A DNA stretch of 11,351 nucleotides from Pseudomonadota bacterium (GTDB lineage: Bacteria > Myxococcota_A > Polyangia > Polyangiales > Polyangiaceae), in the NCBI GenBank assembly GCA_023460875.1, contig JAEWOQ010000252.1, positions 1-11,351 of the forward strand. The letters are read 5' to 3'. The position numbers and the translations under genes are program-made. Shown here one piece after another: positions 1 through 7,216 of this stretch. The notes under the pieces were generated by a model, which saw only the letters and a program-made list of their open reading frames with translations, was not told the DNA's origin and made no database searches. Numbering within the stretch: position 1 is the first letter of the stretch; each line of letters begins with the position of its first letter.

Positions 1-2
1 GT

Positions 3-653
3 CGCGAGCTGCTCGCGGAGCTGCGGCGTGAGGACGTCGTCGTCCTCGAGGGGGACGGGGCGTCGGGGCGTGGGGCGGAGCTCGAGCGCTTCGAACTCGA
101 CGGCTGTTACCTGTTGGCGGCGCCCGGCACCTTCACTCAGGTCAACTGGGCGGTGAACCGCGCCTTGGTGCGGGAGATCGTGGAGGGGGCGCGGCGTCGC
201 GGCGCGCGCTCCTTCGCGGATCTGTAATGAGGGAGCGGCAACTTCAGCCTCCCGTTGGCCGCTGCGGGGCTGGAAGGCAAAGGGGTCGAAGCGAGCGCCG
301 CTTCGATCGCGGCGCTGCGGCGCGCCGCAGCGGAGCAAGGCTTCGACGCCGCCTCCTTCGAGGTGGGGCAGGTCGGTGAGGTGGCCCGGCGCTGGGCCAG
401 GGCAGGCGAGCGCTTCGATCTCGTGATCGTCGATCCGCCGCGGGCGGGGGCGAAGGACGCCCTGCAAGCCATCGCTAGTCTCACGGCGGGCGCCTTGGTC
501 ATGGTGAGCTGTGATCCAGTCACCCTCGCTCGGGATCTACGCGCCCTGCGACAGCGAGGGCTCGTGCTGGAGGAGGTCCTCGCCTTCGACATGTTTCCGC
601 AGACCCACCACGTGGAGTGCGTGGCGTGGCTGCGTCCCGCTCGAGGCGGGTGA
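3..653 (+). pseudogene. TrmA/RlmD-family RNA m5U methyltransferase, 5'-truncated by window edge, two in-frame stops
   Basis: This family makes 5-methyluridine in 23S rRNA (RlmC/RlmD) or tRNA (TrmA), using SAM and a catalytic cysteine. The visible part is the C-terminal methyltransferase domain, in one uninterrupted frame from base 3 to the TGA at 651-653. Motifs in order are GTFTQVN (about 129-149), the end of motif I GSGNFSLPLA (231-260), VDPPRAG, the nucleophile motif VSCDPVTLARDL, and DMFPQTHHVE with the general-base Glu. Between SFADL and GSGNFSLPLA, where relatives read DLYCG, the codons are TAA (225-227) and TGA (228-230). Nothing else is damaged and no frame is lost, so decay would be very recent, or the stops are sequence errors. 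A fragment could restart at TTG 255, but I see no ribosome binding site there. The N-terminal TRAM and iron-sulfur part lies outside, so RlmD versus TrmA or RlmC is not settled. Confidence 0.83.
225..230 (+). other. Adjacent TAA and TGA stops replacing Tyr-Cys of SAM motif I
   Basis: These six bases sit in the reading frame of the methyltransferase, between the codons for Asp-Leu and Gly-Ser-Gly-Asn-Phe. The family motif here is DL(Y/F)(C/x)GxGxFxxPLA. TAC to TAA and TGC to TGA need only one third-position change each. Frame and sequence resume at once afterwards. Confidence 0.85.
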
Positions 654-696
654 GGAGACGACCGAGCCAGCGGTCCTCGACCGGGTCGGCGTGCGT

Positions 697-1833
697 TCAG
701 TCGAACACACGCACCACTACCCAGAACAAACCCATCAGCGCGATGGCGCCGCTCGCCGGGACGCGAATCCACCGCGGATGCTCCCCCTCCACACGGGAGC
801 GCCAGGTGAGGGCGAGGGCGGCGAGCACGACCGCGATCTGACCCAGCTCCACCCCGACGTTGAAGGCGCCGAGCGCGAGCCATCGGTGATTTTCCGGGAG
901 CCCCAGCTCGTGCAGGACGCCAGCGAACCCCATCCCGTGGAGCAAGCCGAAGGCGGCCACCACGGCGAGGCGCGCGGGGCCGAGACGTCGTCGGCGCAGG
1001 TTCTCGACCCCCACGAACACGATGGACGCTGCGATGAGCGGCTCGACGATGGAGGCAGGCGGACTCATCACTCCCATAGCCACGAGCCCGAGGGTGAGCG
1101 AGTGGGCCAGGGTGAAGGTAGTGAGCTGCAGGAGGAGCGGACCGAGCCGCGGGCTCAACAAGAACAGCGCCAGCACGAAGAGGACGTGATCGATCCCCAG
1201 GGGCACGATGTGCTCGAACCCGAGCAGGAGATAACGCCCGGCGGTCTCCCCGAACCCCGGCGCGACGTTCATGGAAGCCTCGGGCGTGAGCGCTGTCGCG
1301 ACGTTCACGACCTCCGCCCCAGACGCGGCCCTGGACCAGGGCGCGGCGGCGCCGTTCGGCAGGGCGACGAGGGCTAGCGGAGGGCTCTCGTCACCGGCGG
1401 CCAGCATGTGGCGGGTGGGCTGGGCGGCGCCGGGGTCGGTGAGCTCCAGGCTCAAGGGGCCAAAACGACGGGCGGCCTTGACGGTGATCTCGGCGGCGGC
1501 CTCGGGGAGCGGGCAGTCGAGGAGCACGCGGTGAGCGGCAGCGCTTCCCTGCCCCTGGGGATCACCGAGGGCCGCCACCTGGACGTCGCAGCGGACGGGG
1601 ACGCCGTCCGCTTTGATGAATACGCCGCTCACCACCTCGCGCTCGACCTTCGCTTGCCAGCGCACTGCGTCGAGGCCGGGCTCCAAGAGCGCGTCGACCC
1701 AGAGCTCGGCCGAGAGCGCGCCGGCGACCTGCAGGGCGCGCATCTCCGCGGAAGGCATCGCGTGGGCTGCGGCGCCGCGCGGTACGAGCAGCAAGATCAG
1801 GAGCAAGAACGACAGAGACGTGGCGCGCGGCAT
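697..1833 (-). CDS. HupE/UreJ_2-family membrane protein with exported N-terminal domain
   Basis: This 378-residue protein starts with a signal peptide (hydrophobic 6-17, likely cleavage near GAAAHA at 20-25). An extracytoplasmic region of about 170 residues follows, then a C-terminal membrane domain from about residue 200. The membrane domain carries HupE/UreJ_2 signatures: GxDHVLFVLALFLL (213-226), FTLAHSLTL (240-248), VEPLIAASIVFVGVEN (263-278) and LLHGMGFAG (297-305). Segments of about 259-278, 287-308, 317-343 and 356-375 look transmembrane. HupE/UreJ relatives are linked to nickel or metal supply for hydrogenase or urease, but this longer subfamily is common without those enzymes and none is visible here, so the substrate is unknown. 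Conserved Asp215, His216, His244 and His299 could bind metal. The ATG at 1833 is favoured because the signal peptide follows directly; the ribosome binding site is weak. The gene is convergent with the methyltransferase and divergent from ftsH. Confidence 0.84.
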   Translation of the reverse strand: MPRATSLSFLLLILLLVPRGAAAHAMPSAEMRALQVAGALSAELWVDALLEPGLDAVRWQAKVEREVVSGVFIKADGVPVRCDVQVAALGDPQGQGSAAAHRVLLDCPLPEAAAEITVKAARRFGPLSLELTDPGAAQPTRHMLAAGDESPPLALVALPNGAAAPWSRAASGAEVVNVATALTPEASMNVAPGFGETAGRYLLLGFEHIVPLGIDHVLFVLALFLLSPRLGPLLLQLTTFTLAHSLTLGLVAMGVMSPPASIVEPLIAASIVFVGVENLRRRRLGPARLAVVAAFGLLHGMGFAGVLHELGLPENHRWLALGAFNVGVELGQIAVVLAALALTWRSRVEGEHPRWIRVPASGAIALMGLFWVVVRVFD

Positions 1834-1866
1834 GATTTCGGGGGCTTTACCGGGTGTTCAGGCGCG

Positions 1867-1872
1867 AATCTA
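1867..1872 (-). promoter_or_regulatory. Candidate -10 element (TAGATT) for the HupE-like gene
   Basis: Read on the minus strand this is TAGATT, matching TATAAT at four of six places. It lies 33 bases before the ATG at 1833 and directly touches the palindrome at 1873-1897, which would fill the spacer. No good -35 is visible, so the promoter might depend on a regulator binding the palindrome. This is inference from position. Confidence 0.25.
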
Positions 1873-1897
1873 GCGCAGAAGCGCGCGCTTTCTGCGC
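1873..1897. repeat. Near-perfect palindrome between divergent hupE-like gene and ftsH
   Basis: The left arm GCGCAGAA (1873-1880) is the reverse complement of TTCTGCGC (1890-1897). The centre AGCGCGCGCT (1880-1889) is itself a palindrome. Allowing one unpaired T, the whole block is self-complementary. It could be an operator for a dimeric regulator of one or both divergent genes, or a hairpin in a leader. There is no T-run, so a terminator is unlikely. Confidence 0.5.
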
Positions 1898-1965
1898 GAC
1901 ACGACCCACTCGAGCGCTCGATCCGGGCTGGGAGCCTCGCAAGCAGGGTTGAGAACGGCGCGCCA

Positions 1966-1974
1966 TGCTAGCGT
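1966..1974 (+). promoter_or_regulatory. Candidate extended -10 (TGCTAGCGT) before ftsH
   Basis: TGCTAGCGT has the TGnTAnnnT layout of an extended -10 box. It ends 10 bases before the ftsH ATG, so transcription would begin only a few bases ahead of the start codon. TTGAGA at 1949-1954 is only 14 bases away, too close for a normal -35. A nearly identical motif occurs at 10875-10883 before another gene start. Chance is possible, since TGCTAGCGC also occurs inside popT. Confidence 0.25.
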
Positions 1975-1984
1975 AGGGGGACCG

Positions 1985-4009
1985 ATGAGCGACGAGACGG
2001 ATAGGCCCCCCAAGAGATCCTCGAACGAGCCCGGTTTCGGGCCCTTTGGAGGTGGTCCCTTTGGGGTCTCGAGCCGCAGGCCCCCTGACGGATCGCAGGG
2101 ACCGAACCAACCACCCCGGGGCCCCGGAGCCCCGCCTGGTGGCCCCTGGCGAGGTTGGCTCCTCCCGCTCGCCCTGTTCCTCGTGTACCTCGCGTGGAAC
2201 TACACCAACGCGGCGGGGGGCGCCGAGCCGAGCATCCCATACACCCAGTTCTTCGAGCAGGTGGAGCAGGGGACGATCGCCCGCGTCCAGATCACGGGAC
2301 AGAACGTCACCGGAGAGTTCACGGAGCCGAGGAGCGTCAATGGTCGGGAGCTGCGCCGCTTCAGCACGACGCTGCCGCCGATCCAGGACGACGCGCTGCT
2401 GCCTCTCCTGCGCGAGCGTAACGTCGAGGTCAGCGTCCGCTCCGACGAGCCATCCTTTGCTTTGTACACCCTACTGAACGTCTTCGTGCCGTTCCTCCTC
2501 ATCATCGGGTTCCTCGTCTGGGCCTCGCGGCGCACGTCCAAGATGATGGGCGGAGGCCCCTTCGCTGGCATGATCAAGGGGCGCGCGAAGCGCTTCGAGA
2601 AGGAGTCCCAGGTCAATGTCAGCTTCGCGGACGTTGCGGGCCACAAGTCCGCCAAGCGTGACCTCAAGGAGGTCGTGGATTTCCTGAAGGAGCCAGAGCG
2701 CTTCCGGCGGCTCGGTGGCAAGGTGCCGCGCGGGATCCTCCTGGTGGGGCCGCCGGGTACGGGCAAGACGCTGCTCGCCCGCGCCGTGGCCGGAGAGGCC
2801 GGGGTGCCGTTCTTCTCCATCAACGGCTCGGAGTTCATCGAGCTGTTCGTCGGCGTCGGCGCGTCCCGGGTGCGTGAGCTGTTCGAGGAGGCCAAGAAGG
2901 TCGCCCCCGCGATCGTGTTCATCGACGAGATCGACGCGGTGGGTCGCTCACGTGGCGCGGGCCTCGGCGGCGGCCACGACGAACGAGAGCAGACGTTGAA
3001 CCAGCTCCTCAGCGAGATGGATGGCTTCAGCCGCAACGATCTCACGATCGTGCTGGCCGCGACCAATCGCCCGGACGTGCTGGACCCCGCCCTGCTACGA
3101 CCGGGGCGCTTCGATCGCCGCGTCGTCGCCGAGCGGCCGGAGTTCGAAGCCCGACGAGCGATCCTGGAGGTCCACACCAAGGACAAGCCCTTGGGCCCCG
3201 ACGTGGATCTGGAGAGCGTGGCCCGTAACACCCCGGGCTTCTCCGGGGCGGATCTTGCCAACCTGTGCAACGAGGCGGCCCTGGCCGCTACGCGGCGGGG
3301 CGTAGATCACCTCGAGGCGCGAGACTTCTCCGCGGCCTTCGACAAGATCGTGCTGGGAGATCCCCGTGAGACGAAGCTCGATCCGGAGGAGAAGCGGCGC
3401 GTGGCGATCCACGAGTCCGGCCATGCGGTGGTCGCCCACTTCTCGCCTTTTGCCGAGCCCCTCCACCGCGTGACGATCCTGCCGCGGGGCATGGCTCTGG
3501 GCATCACTCAGCAGACGCCGCAGGCGGAGCGCCACGTGCTGACACGTCCGGAGCTCGAGGCCCGGCTGCGAGTGCTCATGGGAGGGTACGCCGCGGAGGC
3601 GGTGGTGCTCGGAGACACGAGCTCGGGCGCCGAGAACGACCTCAAGCAGGCGACGGATCTGGCCTTCAAGATGGTGGCTCACTTCGGCATGAGCGAGAAG
3701 ATCGGCCCTGTCTTCCACGAGCACCGCTCGGAGCACCCTTTCCTCGGCCAGAAGATGGCGACGGAGACGGCCACGAGCGACGCCACGGTGCACGTCATCG
3801 AGGAGGAGGTGCGCCGCGTCCTGACAGAGGCCGCGGACGATGCCAGGCGCATCGTCAACGAGAAGCGGACCTACGTCGACGCGCTCCGAGACGCGCTCCT
3901 CGAGCAGGAGACCCTCGAGAAGCCGGAGCTCGGCGTCATCCTGGGACCCTCCGTCAAGCCCTCGCCGCGGGGTGAGACCGACGCGCTCCACTACGACTCC
4001 GGCGACTGA
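1985..4009 (+). CDS. ftsH: ATP-dependent zinc metalloprotease FtsH
   Basis: FtsH is a hexameric inner-membrane AAA+ protease that extracts and degrades membrane and regulatory proteins. In this 674-residue protein I see a Gly/Pro-rich cytoplasmic N-terminus (10-56), membrane helix 1 (57-73), a periplasmic domain (80-155), helix 2 (160-181), an AAA+ module and an M41 peptidase. Walker A is GPPGTGKT (255-262), the pore loop FVG (288-290), Walker B IVFIDEID (310-317), and the second region of homology LRPGRFDR (371-378) with Arg375 and Arg378. The zinc site HESGH (476-480) is intact with Asp552 as the likely third ligand. All catalytic residues are present. The ATG at 1985 is chosen because AGGGGG lies four bases upstream; a longer frame from TTG 1949 lacks this. 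The N-terminal extension exceeds that of typical 610-650-residue FtsH. It heads a four-gene plus-strand cluster. Confidence 0.97.
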   Translation: MSDETDRPPKRSSNEPGFGPFGGGPFGVSSRRPPDGSQGPNQPPRGPGAPPGGPWRGWLLPLALFLVYLAWNYTNAAGGAEPSIPYTQFFEQVEQGTIARVQITGQNVTGEFTEPRSVNGRELRRFSTTLPPIQDDALLPLLRERNVEVSVRSDEPSFALYTLLNVFVPFLLIIGFLVWASRRTSKMMGGGPFAGMIKGRAKRFEKESQVNVSFADVAGHKSAKRDLKEVVDFLKEPERFRRLGGKVPRGILLVGPPGTGKTLLARAVAGEAGVPFFSINGSEFIELFVGVGASRVRELFEEAKKVAPAIVFIDEIDAVGRSRGAGLGGGHDEREQTLNQLLSEMDGFSRNDLTIVLAATNRPDVLDPALLRPGRFDRRVVAERPEFEARRAILEVHTKDKPLGPDVDLESVARNTPGFSGADLANLCNEAALAATRRGVDHLEARDFSAAFDKIVLGDPRETKLDPEEKRRVAIHESGHAVVAHFSPFAEPLHRVTILPRGMALGITQQTPQAERHVLTRPELEARLRVLMGGYAAEAVVLGDTSSGAENDLKQATDLAFKMVAHFGMSEKIGPVFHEHRSEHPFLGQKMATETATSDATVHVIEEEVRRVLTEAADDARRIVNEKRTYVDALRDALLEQETLEKPELGVILGPSVKPSPRGETDALHYDSGD

Positions 4010-4030
4010 GGGCGCTATGGTTCGCCCCCG

Positions 4031-5380
4031 ATGAACGGCGCTTGGGTAGTCGTCCGCGCGACGGGTGCGCTCGTGAGCGCCCCGAGGAGACGAGCTGGTC
4101 GACTCGGGGTGGTGCTGCTCGCGTTCCTGCTCGGGGGCTGCCCCGAGGGGACGCGCTCCAACGCCCCCGCGGCCTCTCAGGGACACACGTCCGCCCAGGA
4201 GCCTCATTTGGAGGCTTCGACAGCGTCTCCCGGAGCAGCGCCCCCTGGAGCAGCGCCCTCTGGAGCAGCAGACGCTGACGCAGCAGACGCTGGCGCGGCG
4301 GACGCACCTGCAGGCCCTGACGAGGCGACGTCGGCGCCGTCGCCCGCGCCCGAGCTGGCAGGGCTGTCGGCCACCTCCCCCTGGAGCTCCCGGGAGGCCT
4401 GCCAACGTTTCCTCGGCGCAGCGGCGAGCCGTGCGCCGGCAGCTCCGCTCCCCGGGACGAAGAAGGATGCGCCGAAGGCGGCGACCAAGGAGACGGAGCG
4501 CTCGAGGCGCTCGGCTCGCGTCGGCACGTGGAACATCCGCTGGTATCCGGATGGTCGCCCCGGCAAGAAGGCCGGCGTGCCGGGGACCGATATCCTCTGG
4601 CTGGCTTGCGCCATCGCCGCGCTGGACGTGGACGTGCTCGCGGTGCAGGAGATCAAGACCTTGCCCCGCGCCCGCGAGCGCACCGCCGAGCTGCTCGCGG
4701 AGCTCGATCGACTCACCGGCGGCCGCTGGCGCGCCGAGTTCGACGACTGTCCGCAGCTCGCGACCCAACACGTCGGCCTGCTGTGGAACGAAGCCCGGGT
4801 GACCCTGAGTCAGCTCCACACGGAGCCGGCCTTGAACCCCCATGGCGCTCCCTGCAAAGACAGCTTGCGGCCGGGGTTCGTCGCCGACGCGCGCTTCCCG
4901 GACGGATCGACGGCCCGCATCGTCTCCGTCCACTTCAAGAGCGGCCCCGAGCGCCGTTCCCTCGAGCTGCGGAGAACGTCTTTCGCGGCCCTCGAGGACG
5001 TCGTGAAGCGGGCGCGACGCGACGCCCCCGCCGCGCAGCTGATCTTCGCAGGAGACTTCAACACGATGGGCTGCTCCAGCTGTTCCCCCAAGGTCTCGGC
5101 GGAGGAGGAGCTCGCCAGCGTGCAGGTGCAGCTCGCCTCCTTCGGGTTGCGTTGGCTCCCCACCGAGCCGCGCTGTACCGAGTACTACCGTGATCGAGGG
5201 CACCTGCTCGACGGGTTCGTGGTGACCGACGCGCTCGCAGAGCGGGCCGACCTGCCGGCGCAGGCCGAAGGATTGTGCCGGGAGCTAGGCTGCGCGCGGA
5301 CACCCCAGGTGGGGCGCGCGCCAGCGATGCGCCAGCTGAGCGACCACTGCCCGGTGGTCATCGAGTTTGGTAACGACTAG
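4031..5380 (+). CDS. Endonuclease/exonuclease/phosphatase-fold lipoprotein
   Basis: This is a predicted exported lipoprotein with an EEP-fold phosphoesterase domain (about 162-447 of 449). A basic and hydrophobic leader ends at LLGGC, making Cys37 the probable lipid-bearing residue. A long Ala/Pro/Asp linker (about 40-160) with five pentapeptide repeats follows. EEP motifs are in order: NIRW (Asn168), QEIK (Glu207), VHFKSG (His301), GDFN (Asp342, Asn344), LLDGF (Asp394) and SDHCP (Asp438, His439). The Mg-dependent active site therefore looks complete. EEP enzymes cut nucleic acids or remove phosphate from lipids, inositols or nucleotides; the substrate cannot be read here. Several cysteines (240, 275, 348, 351, 382, 416, 421) suit disulfides outside the cytoplasm. 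GTG 4073 is an alternative start giving a more usual 22-residue signal peptide; neither start has a clear ribosome binding site. It lies 21 bases after ftsH and 14 before popT, probably co-transcribed. Confidence 0.86.
   Translation: MNGAWVVVRATGALVSAPRRRAGRLGVVLLAFLLGGCPEGTRSNAPAASQGHTSAQEPHLEASTASPGAAPPGAAPSGAADADAADAGAADAPAGPDEATSAPSPAPELAGLSATSPWSSREACQRFLGAAASRAPAAPLPGTKKDAPKAATKETERSRRSARVGTWNIRWYPDGRPGKKAGVPGTDILWLACAIAALDVDVLAVQEIKTLPRARERTAELLAELDRLTGGRWRAEFDDCPQLATQHVGLLWNEARVTLSQLHTEPALNPHGAPCKDSLRPGFVADARFPDGSTARIVSVHFKSGPERRSLELRRTSFAALEDVVKRARRDAPAAQLIFAGDFNTMGCSSCSPKVSAEEELASVQVQLASFGLRWLPTEPRCTEYYRDRGHLLDGFVVTDALAERADLPAQAEGLCRELGCARTPQVGRAPAMRQLSDHCPVVIEFGND
4232..4306 (+). 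repeat. Five 15-bp tandem units in the lipoprotein linker
   Basis: Units begin at 4232, 4247, 4262, 4277 and 4292. The first two differ by one base (GGAGCAGCGCCCCCT versus GGAGCAGCGCCCTCT), and the third and fourth by two. Each unit is in frame and encodes a pentapeptide of the form (G/D)AA(P/D)(P/S/A), residues 68-92. It forms part of the flexible tether between the lipid anchor and the catalytic domain, and is likely to vary in copy number between strains. Confidence 0.8.
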
Positions 5381-5394
5381 CCTCCGAGCCCATC

Positions 5395-6387
5395 ATGGAT
5401 CTGCCCGCTGTACAGAGCCAGACGGAGAGCGAGGGGCTGGCGCCGAGCGCCACGGCTGGCGACATCTCCTGGAAAGACTTGCCGCGCGTGATGGGGAGCG
5501 GGGTCGCCATGGGCACCGCTGACGTGGTCCCGGGTGTCTCTGGCGGCACCATGGCGGTGGCTTGCGGCGTCTATATGGAGCTCCTCGCTGCCATCAACTC
5601 CATCAACGGCCGCGCCCTGCAAGCCCTGGCGCGGCTGCGGCTCCGTGAGGCGCTGCAGGAGATCCATTGGCGCTTCATGCTGTGCCTAGGGGTCGGCATC
5701 GTCGCGGCCTTCATCGTGATGCTGCGCATCGTCGGCTTGCCGCGGCTCCTCCAGGAGCATCCGGAGCACGTCTTCGGGGTGTTCTTCGGCCTGGTCCTCG
5801 GCAGCGTGTTCGTGCTCGGCCGGCGCATCTCGGGCTGGAGTCTCAAGATCGTGGGGATGTTCGCCCTGGGGACGGCCTTGGGGTTCATCGTGGTCAGCCT
5901 CGTGCCCGTGGCCACCCCCGAGAGCCCGCTGTTCTTGTTCTTCTGCGGGGCCATCGCGATCTGCGCGATGTTGTTGCCGGGCATCAGCGGCTCGTTCGTG
6001 CTGCTCATCCTCGGCAAGTATGAGTACGTGATGAGCAGCGTGGAGCGGCTGCTGCGCTTCGACCTAAGCGCCCTGGCCGTGGTAATGCCCTTCGCGCTCG
6101 GCTGCCTCGTGGGGATCGCCTCGTTCTCCCGGGTGCTGACGTGGCTTTTGCGCCGCTGGCAGCAGCCCATGATGGCGCTGCTCACAGGGCTCCTGGTCGG
6201 CAGCCTCTGGCGGATCTGGCCCTTCCAGGTCGTCGTCGAGCAAGAGGTACGGGGCAAGATGCAGGTCGTCTCCGCCACGCCTCAGTGGCCCGCGAGCTTC
6301 GACGGAGCGGTGCTAGCGCTGATGGTCGCCGGGCTCCTGGCCGTGGCTGCCGTCGAGCTGATCGCTGCAAGACGACGGCTTTCTTGA
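5395..6387 (+). CDS. popT: DUF368 / PopT polyprenyl-phosphate translocase
   Basis: DUF368 proteins have been shown to return undecaprenyl phosphate, the lipid carrier for peptidoglycan and surface polymers, from the outer to the inner face of the cytoplasmic membrane (named PopT). This 330-residue protein has the two family hallmark loops: GTADVVPGVSGGT (40-52) and AMLLPGISGSF (191-201) followed by LGKYE. These matching PG(V/I)SG motifs reflect the inverted internal duplication of the fold. Hydrophobic segments are spread through the chain (about 94-114, 127-141, 152-172, 178-207, 224-245, 257-275, 303-324). The length is normal. The ATG at 5395 is the obvious start but has little ribosome binding site, suggesting translational coupling to the EEP lipoprotein that ends 14 bases earlier. 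Sharing an operon with ftsH and a surface lipoprotein fits an envelope role. Confidence 0.9.
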   Translation: MDLPAVQSQTESEGLAPSATAGDISWKDLPRVMGSGVAMGTADVVPGVSGGTMAVACGVYMELLAAINSINGRALQALARLRLREALQEIHWRFMLCLGVGIVAAFIVMLRIVGLPRLLQEHPEHVFGVFFGLVLGSVFVLGRRISGWSLKIVGMFALGTALGFIVVSLVPVATPESPLFLFFCGAIAICAMLLPGISGSFVLLILGKYEYVMSSVERLLRFDLSALAVVMPFALGCLVGIASFSRVLTWLLRRWQQPMMALLTGLLVGSLWRIWPFQVVVEQEVRGKMQVVSATPQWPASFDGAVLALMVAGLLAVAAVELIAARRRLS

Positions 6388-6442
6388 TACGGTCGCCGAG
6401 CTTCGCCTCGACCTTCCCTACAAGGGCGGAGCTCGAGGAGCC

Positions 6443-6862
6443 ATGGCCCGACAGTACTGGCTGATCAAGACCGAGCCCTACGCGTTCTCTTGGGAGCAGT
6501 TCGTCCATGACGGCCGCGCCGTCTGGGACGGGGTGCGCAACTTCGGCGCACGCAACAACTTGCGGGCCATGAAGAAGGGAGATCGCGCGCTGTTCTACCA
6601 CTCGAACGTGGGCAAGGAGGTGGTCGGGATCGCGGAGGTGGTGCGGGAGCACTACCCCGATCCCACCGCCTCGGGCGCCGACTGGAGCGTCGTGGACTTC
6701 GTCCCAGTGGAGGCGCTGCGTCGACCGGTGACCCTCCGGGAGATCAAGCAGGACCCCGCGCTCGCGGACATGCCTTTGGTGAAGCAGGCTCGGCTGAGCG
6801 TGCAGCCATGCACCGCCGAGCAATTTCGCCACGTGGTGAGCCTCAGCAAGAAGAGTCCATGA
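6443..6862 (+). CDS. EVE-domain protein (thymocyte nuclear protein 1-like)
   Basis: The EVE domain belongs to the PUA/YTH/ASCH-like superfamily that binds modified bases in DNA or RNA; the bacterial target is usually unknown. The 139-residue protein is a complete single domain. Family signatures are YWLIKTEP (5-12), WDGVRN (28-33) with ARNNLRAMKKGD (36-47), FYHS (51-54), VVGIAEV (60-66) and RLSVQP (117-122). The aromatic residues (Trp6, Trp28, Phe51, Tyr52) are of the kind that line the base pocket in this superfamily. The ATG at 6443 is preceded by GAGGAG almost touching the start and by CGGAG 11 bases upstream. It is last in the plus-strand cluster, 55 bases after popT, and may be carried along in the operon rather than functionally tied to it. 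It ends facing the coiled-coil gene. Confidence 0.92.
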   Translation: MARQYWLIKTEPYAFSWEQFVHDGRAVWDGVRNFGARNNLRAMKKGDRALFYHSNVGKEVVGIAEVVREHYPDPTASGADWSVVDFVPVEALRRPVTLREIKQDPALADMPLVKQARLSVQPCTAEQFRHVVSLSKKSP

Positions 6863-6968
6863 CGCATCGACGGCTACTGCCGCCTTCCTTCGTTCCTGCG
6901 TGCGGAAAGCTGGGGCGCCGGCGGCTAGACGCTGGCGACCGGCCCACGGCAGCGGCGTCGTGGGGCGC

Positions 6969-7169
6969 TCAGTCGCTGGACTTTTCGTCAGCTGTGTCGG
7001 CGATGTCGATCAACGTCGTCAACGCCTCGATCTTGCGCTTGGCCTGGAGCTCGCGCTGACGCACGGCCTTGAGCTCCGCCTCGATCCGGCGTTGCTCCGT
7101 CTCGATCTCTCTCAACTCAGCCTTGAGGCTGTCCCGCTCGCTCTTCAGTTCGTCAATCGATAGGGCCAC
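6969..7169 (-). CDS. Small coiled-coil protein, function unknown
   Basis: I do not recognise a family. The 66-residue product is almost all predicted coiled coil: from LSIDELKSERDSLKAELREIE to about residue 55 it has regularly spaced Leu/Ile among Glu, Lys, Arg and Gln, then an acidic tail ending ADEKSSD. There is no signal peptide or membrane segment, so a cytoplasmic oligomer or an adaptor to a partner is likely. I choose GTG at 7169 because GGAGG lies five bases upstream (7175-7179, complementary strand), one of the best ribosome binding sites in the window. The frame stays open to TTG 7238, but that extension (23 residues) overlaps a hairpin and has no ribosome binding site. The gene follows the von Willebrand lipoprotein after 101 bases that hold a candidate promoter, so it is probably expressed separately. 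Codon use is GC-rich like its neighbours. Confidence 0.6.
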   Translation of the reverse strand: MALSIDELKSERDSLKAELREIETEQRRIEAELKAVRQRELQAKRKIEALTTLIDIADTADEKSSD

Positions 7170-7216
7170 AAGTGCCTCCCGTTGGGTTTCGATGGCCTCA
7201 CAGTCGGTTTCGGCTG

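Noticed and set aside
228..230. TGA as a selenocysteine codon in the methyltransferase
   Set aside because: It is preceded directly by TAA in the same frame, so readthrough would need two recodings, and the position is not the catalytic cysteine.
227..370. Stop-start overlap TAATGA starting a second gene at ATG 227
   Set aside because: That frame gives an Arg-rich product with no methyltransferase motifs, while the original frame continues the family sequence perfectly.
654..696. Possible terminator between the convergent methyltransferase and HupE-like genes
   Set aside because: Only a 5-bp CGACC/GGTCG pairing with a poor loop and no T-run.
511..1377. 288-codon open frame on the plus strand
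   Set aside because: It is antisense to the HupE-like gene, its product is rich in His, Glu and Arg with no domain, and the minus-strand reading has signal peptide and family motifs.
1911..1920. Palindrome CGAGCGCTCG before ftsH
   Set aside because: Ten-base GC palindromes are expected by chance at this base composition, and it has no placement that suggests a role.
3095..5203. Long open frame of about 700 codons on the minus strand opposite ftsH and the EEP lipoprotein
   Set aside because: It mirrors the high third-position GC of the real genes, its product is Arg/Gly/Leu-rich without motifs, and the plus strand holds clear catalytic domains.
6863..6968. Terminator or small RNA in the convergent gap between the EVE and coiled-coil genes
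   Set aside because: Only weak, interrupted stems were found and no T-run; nothing supportable.
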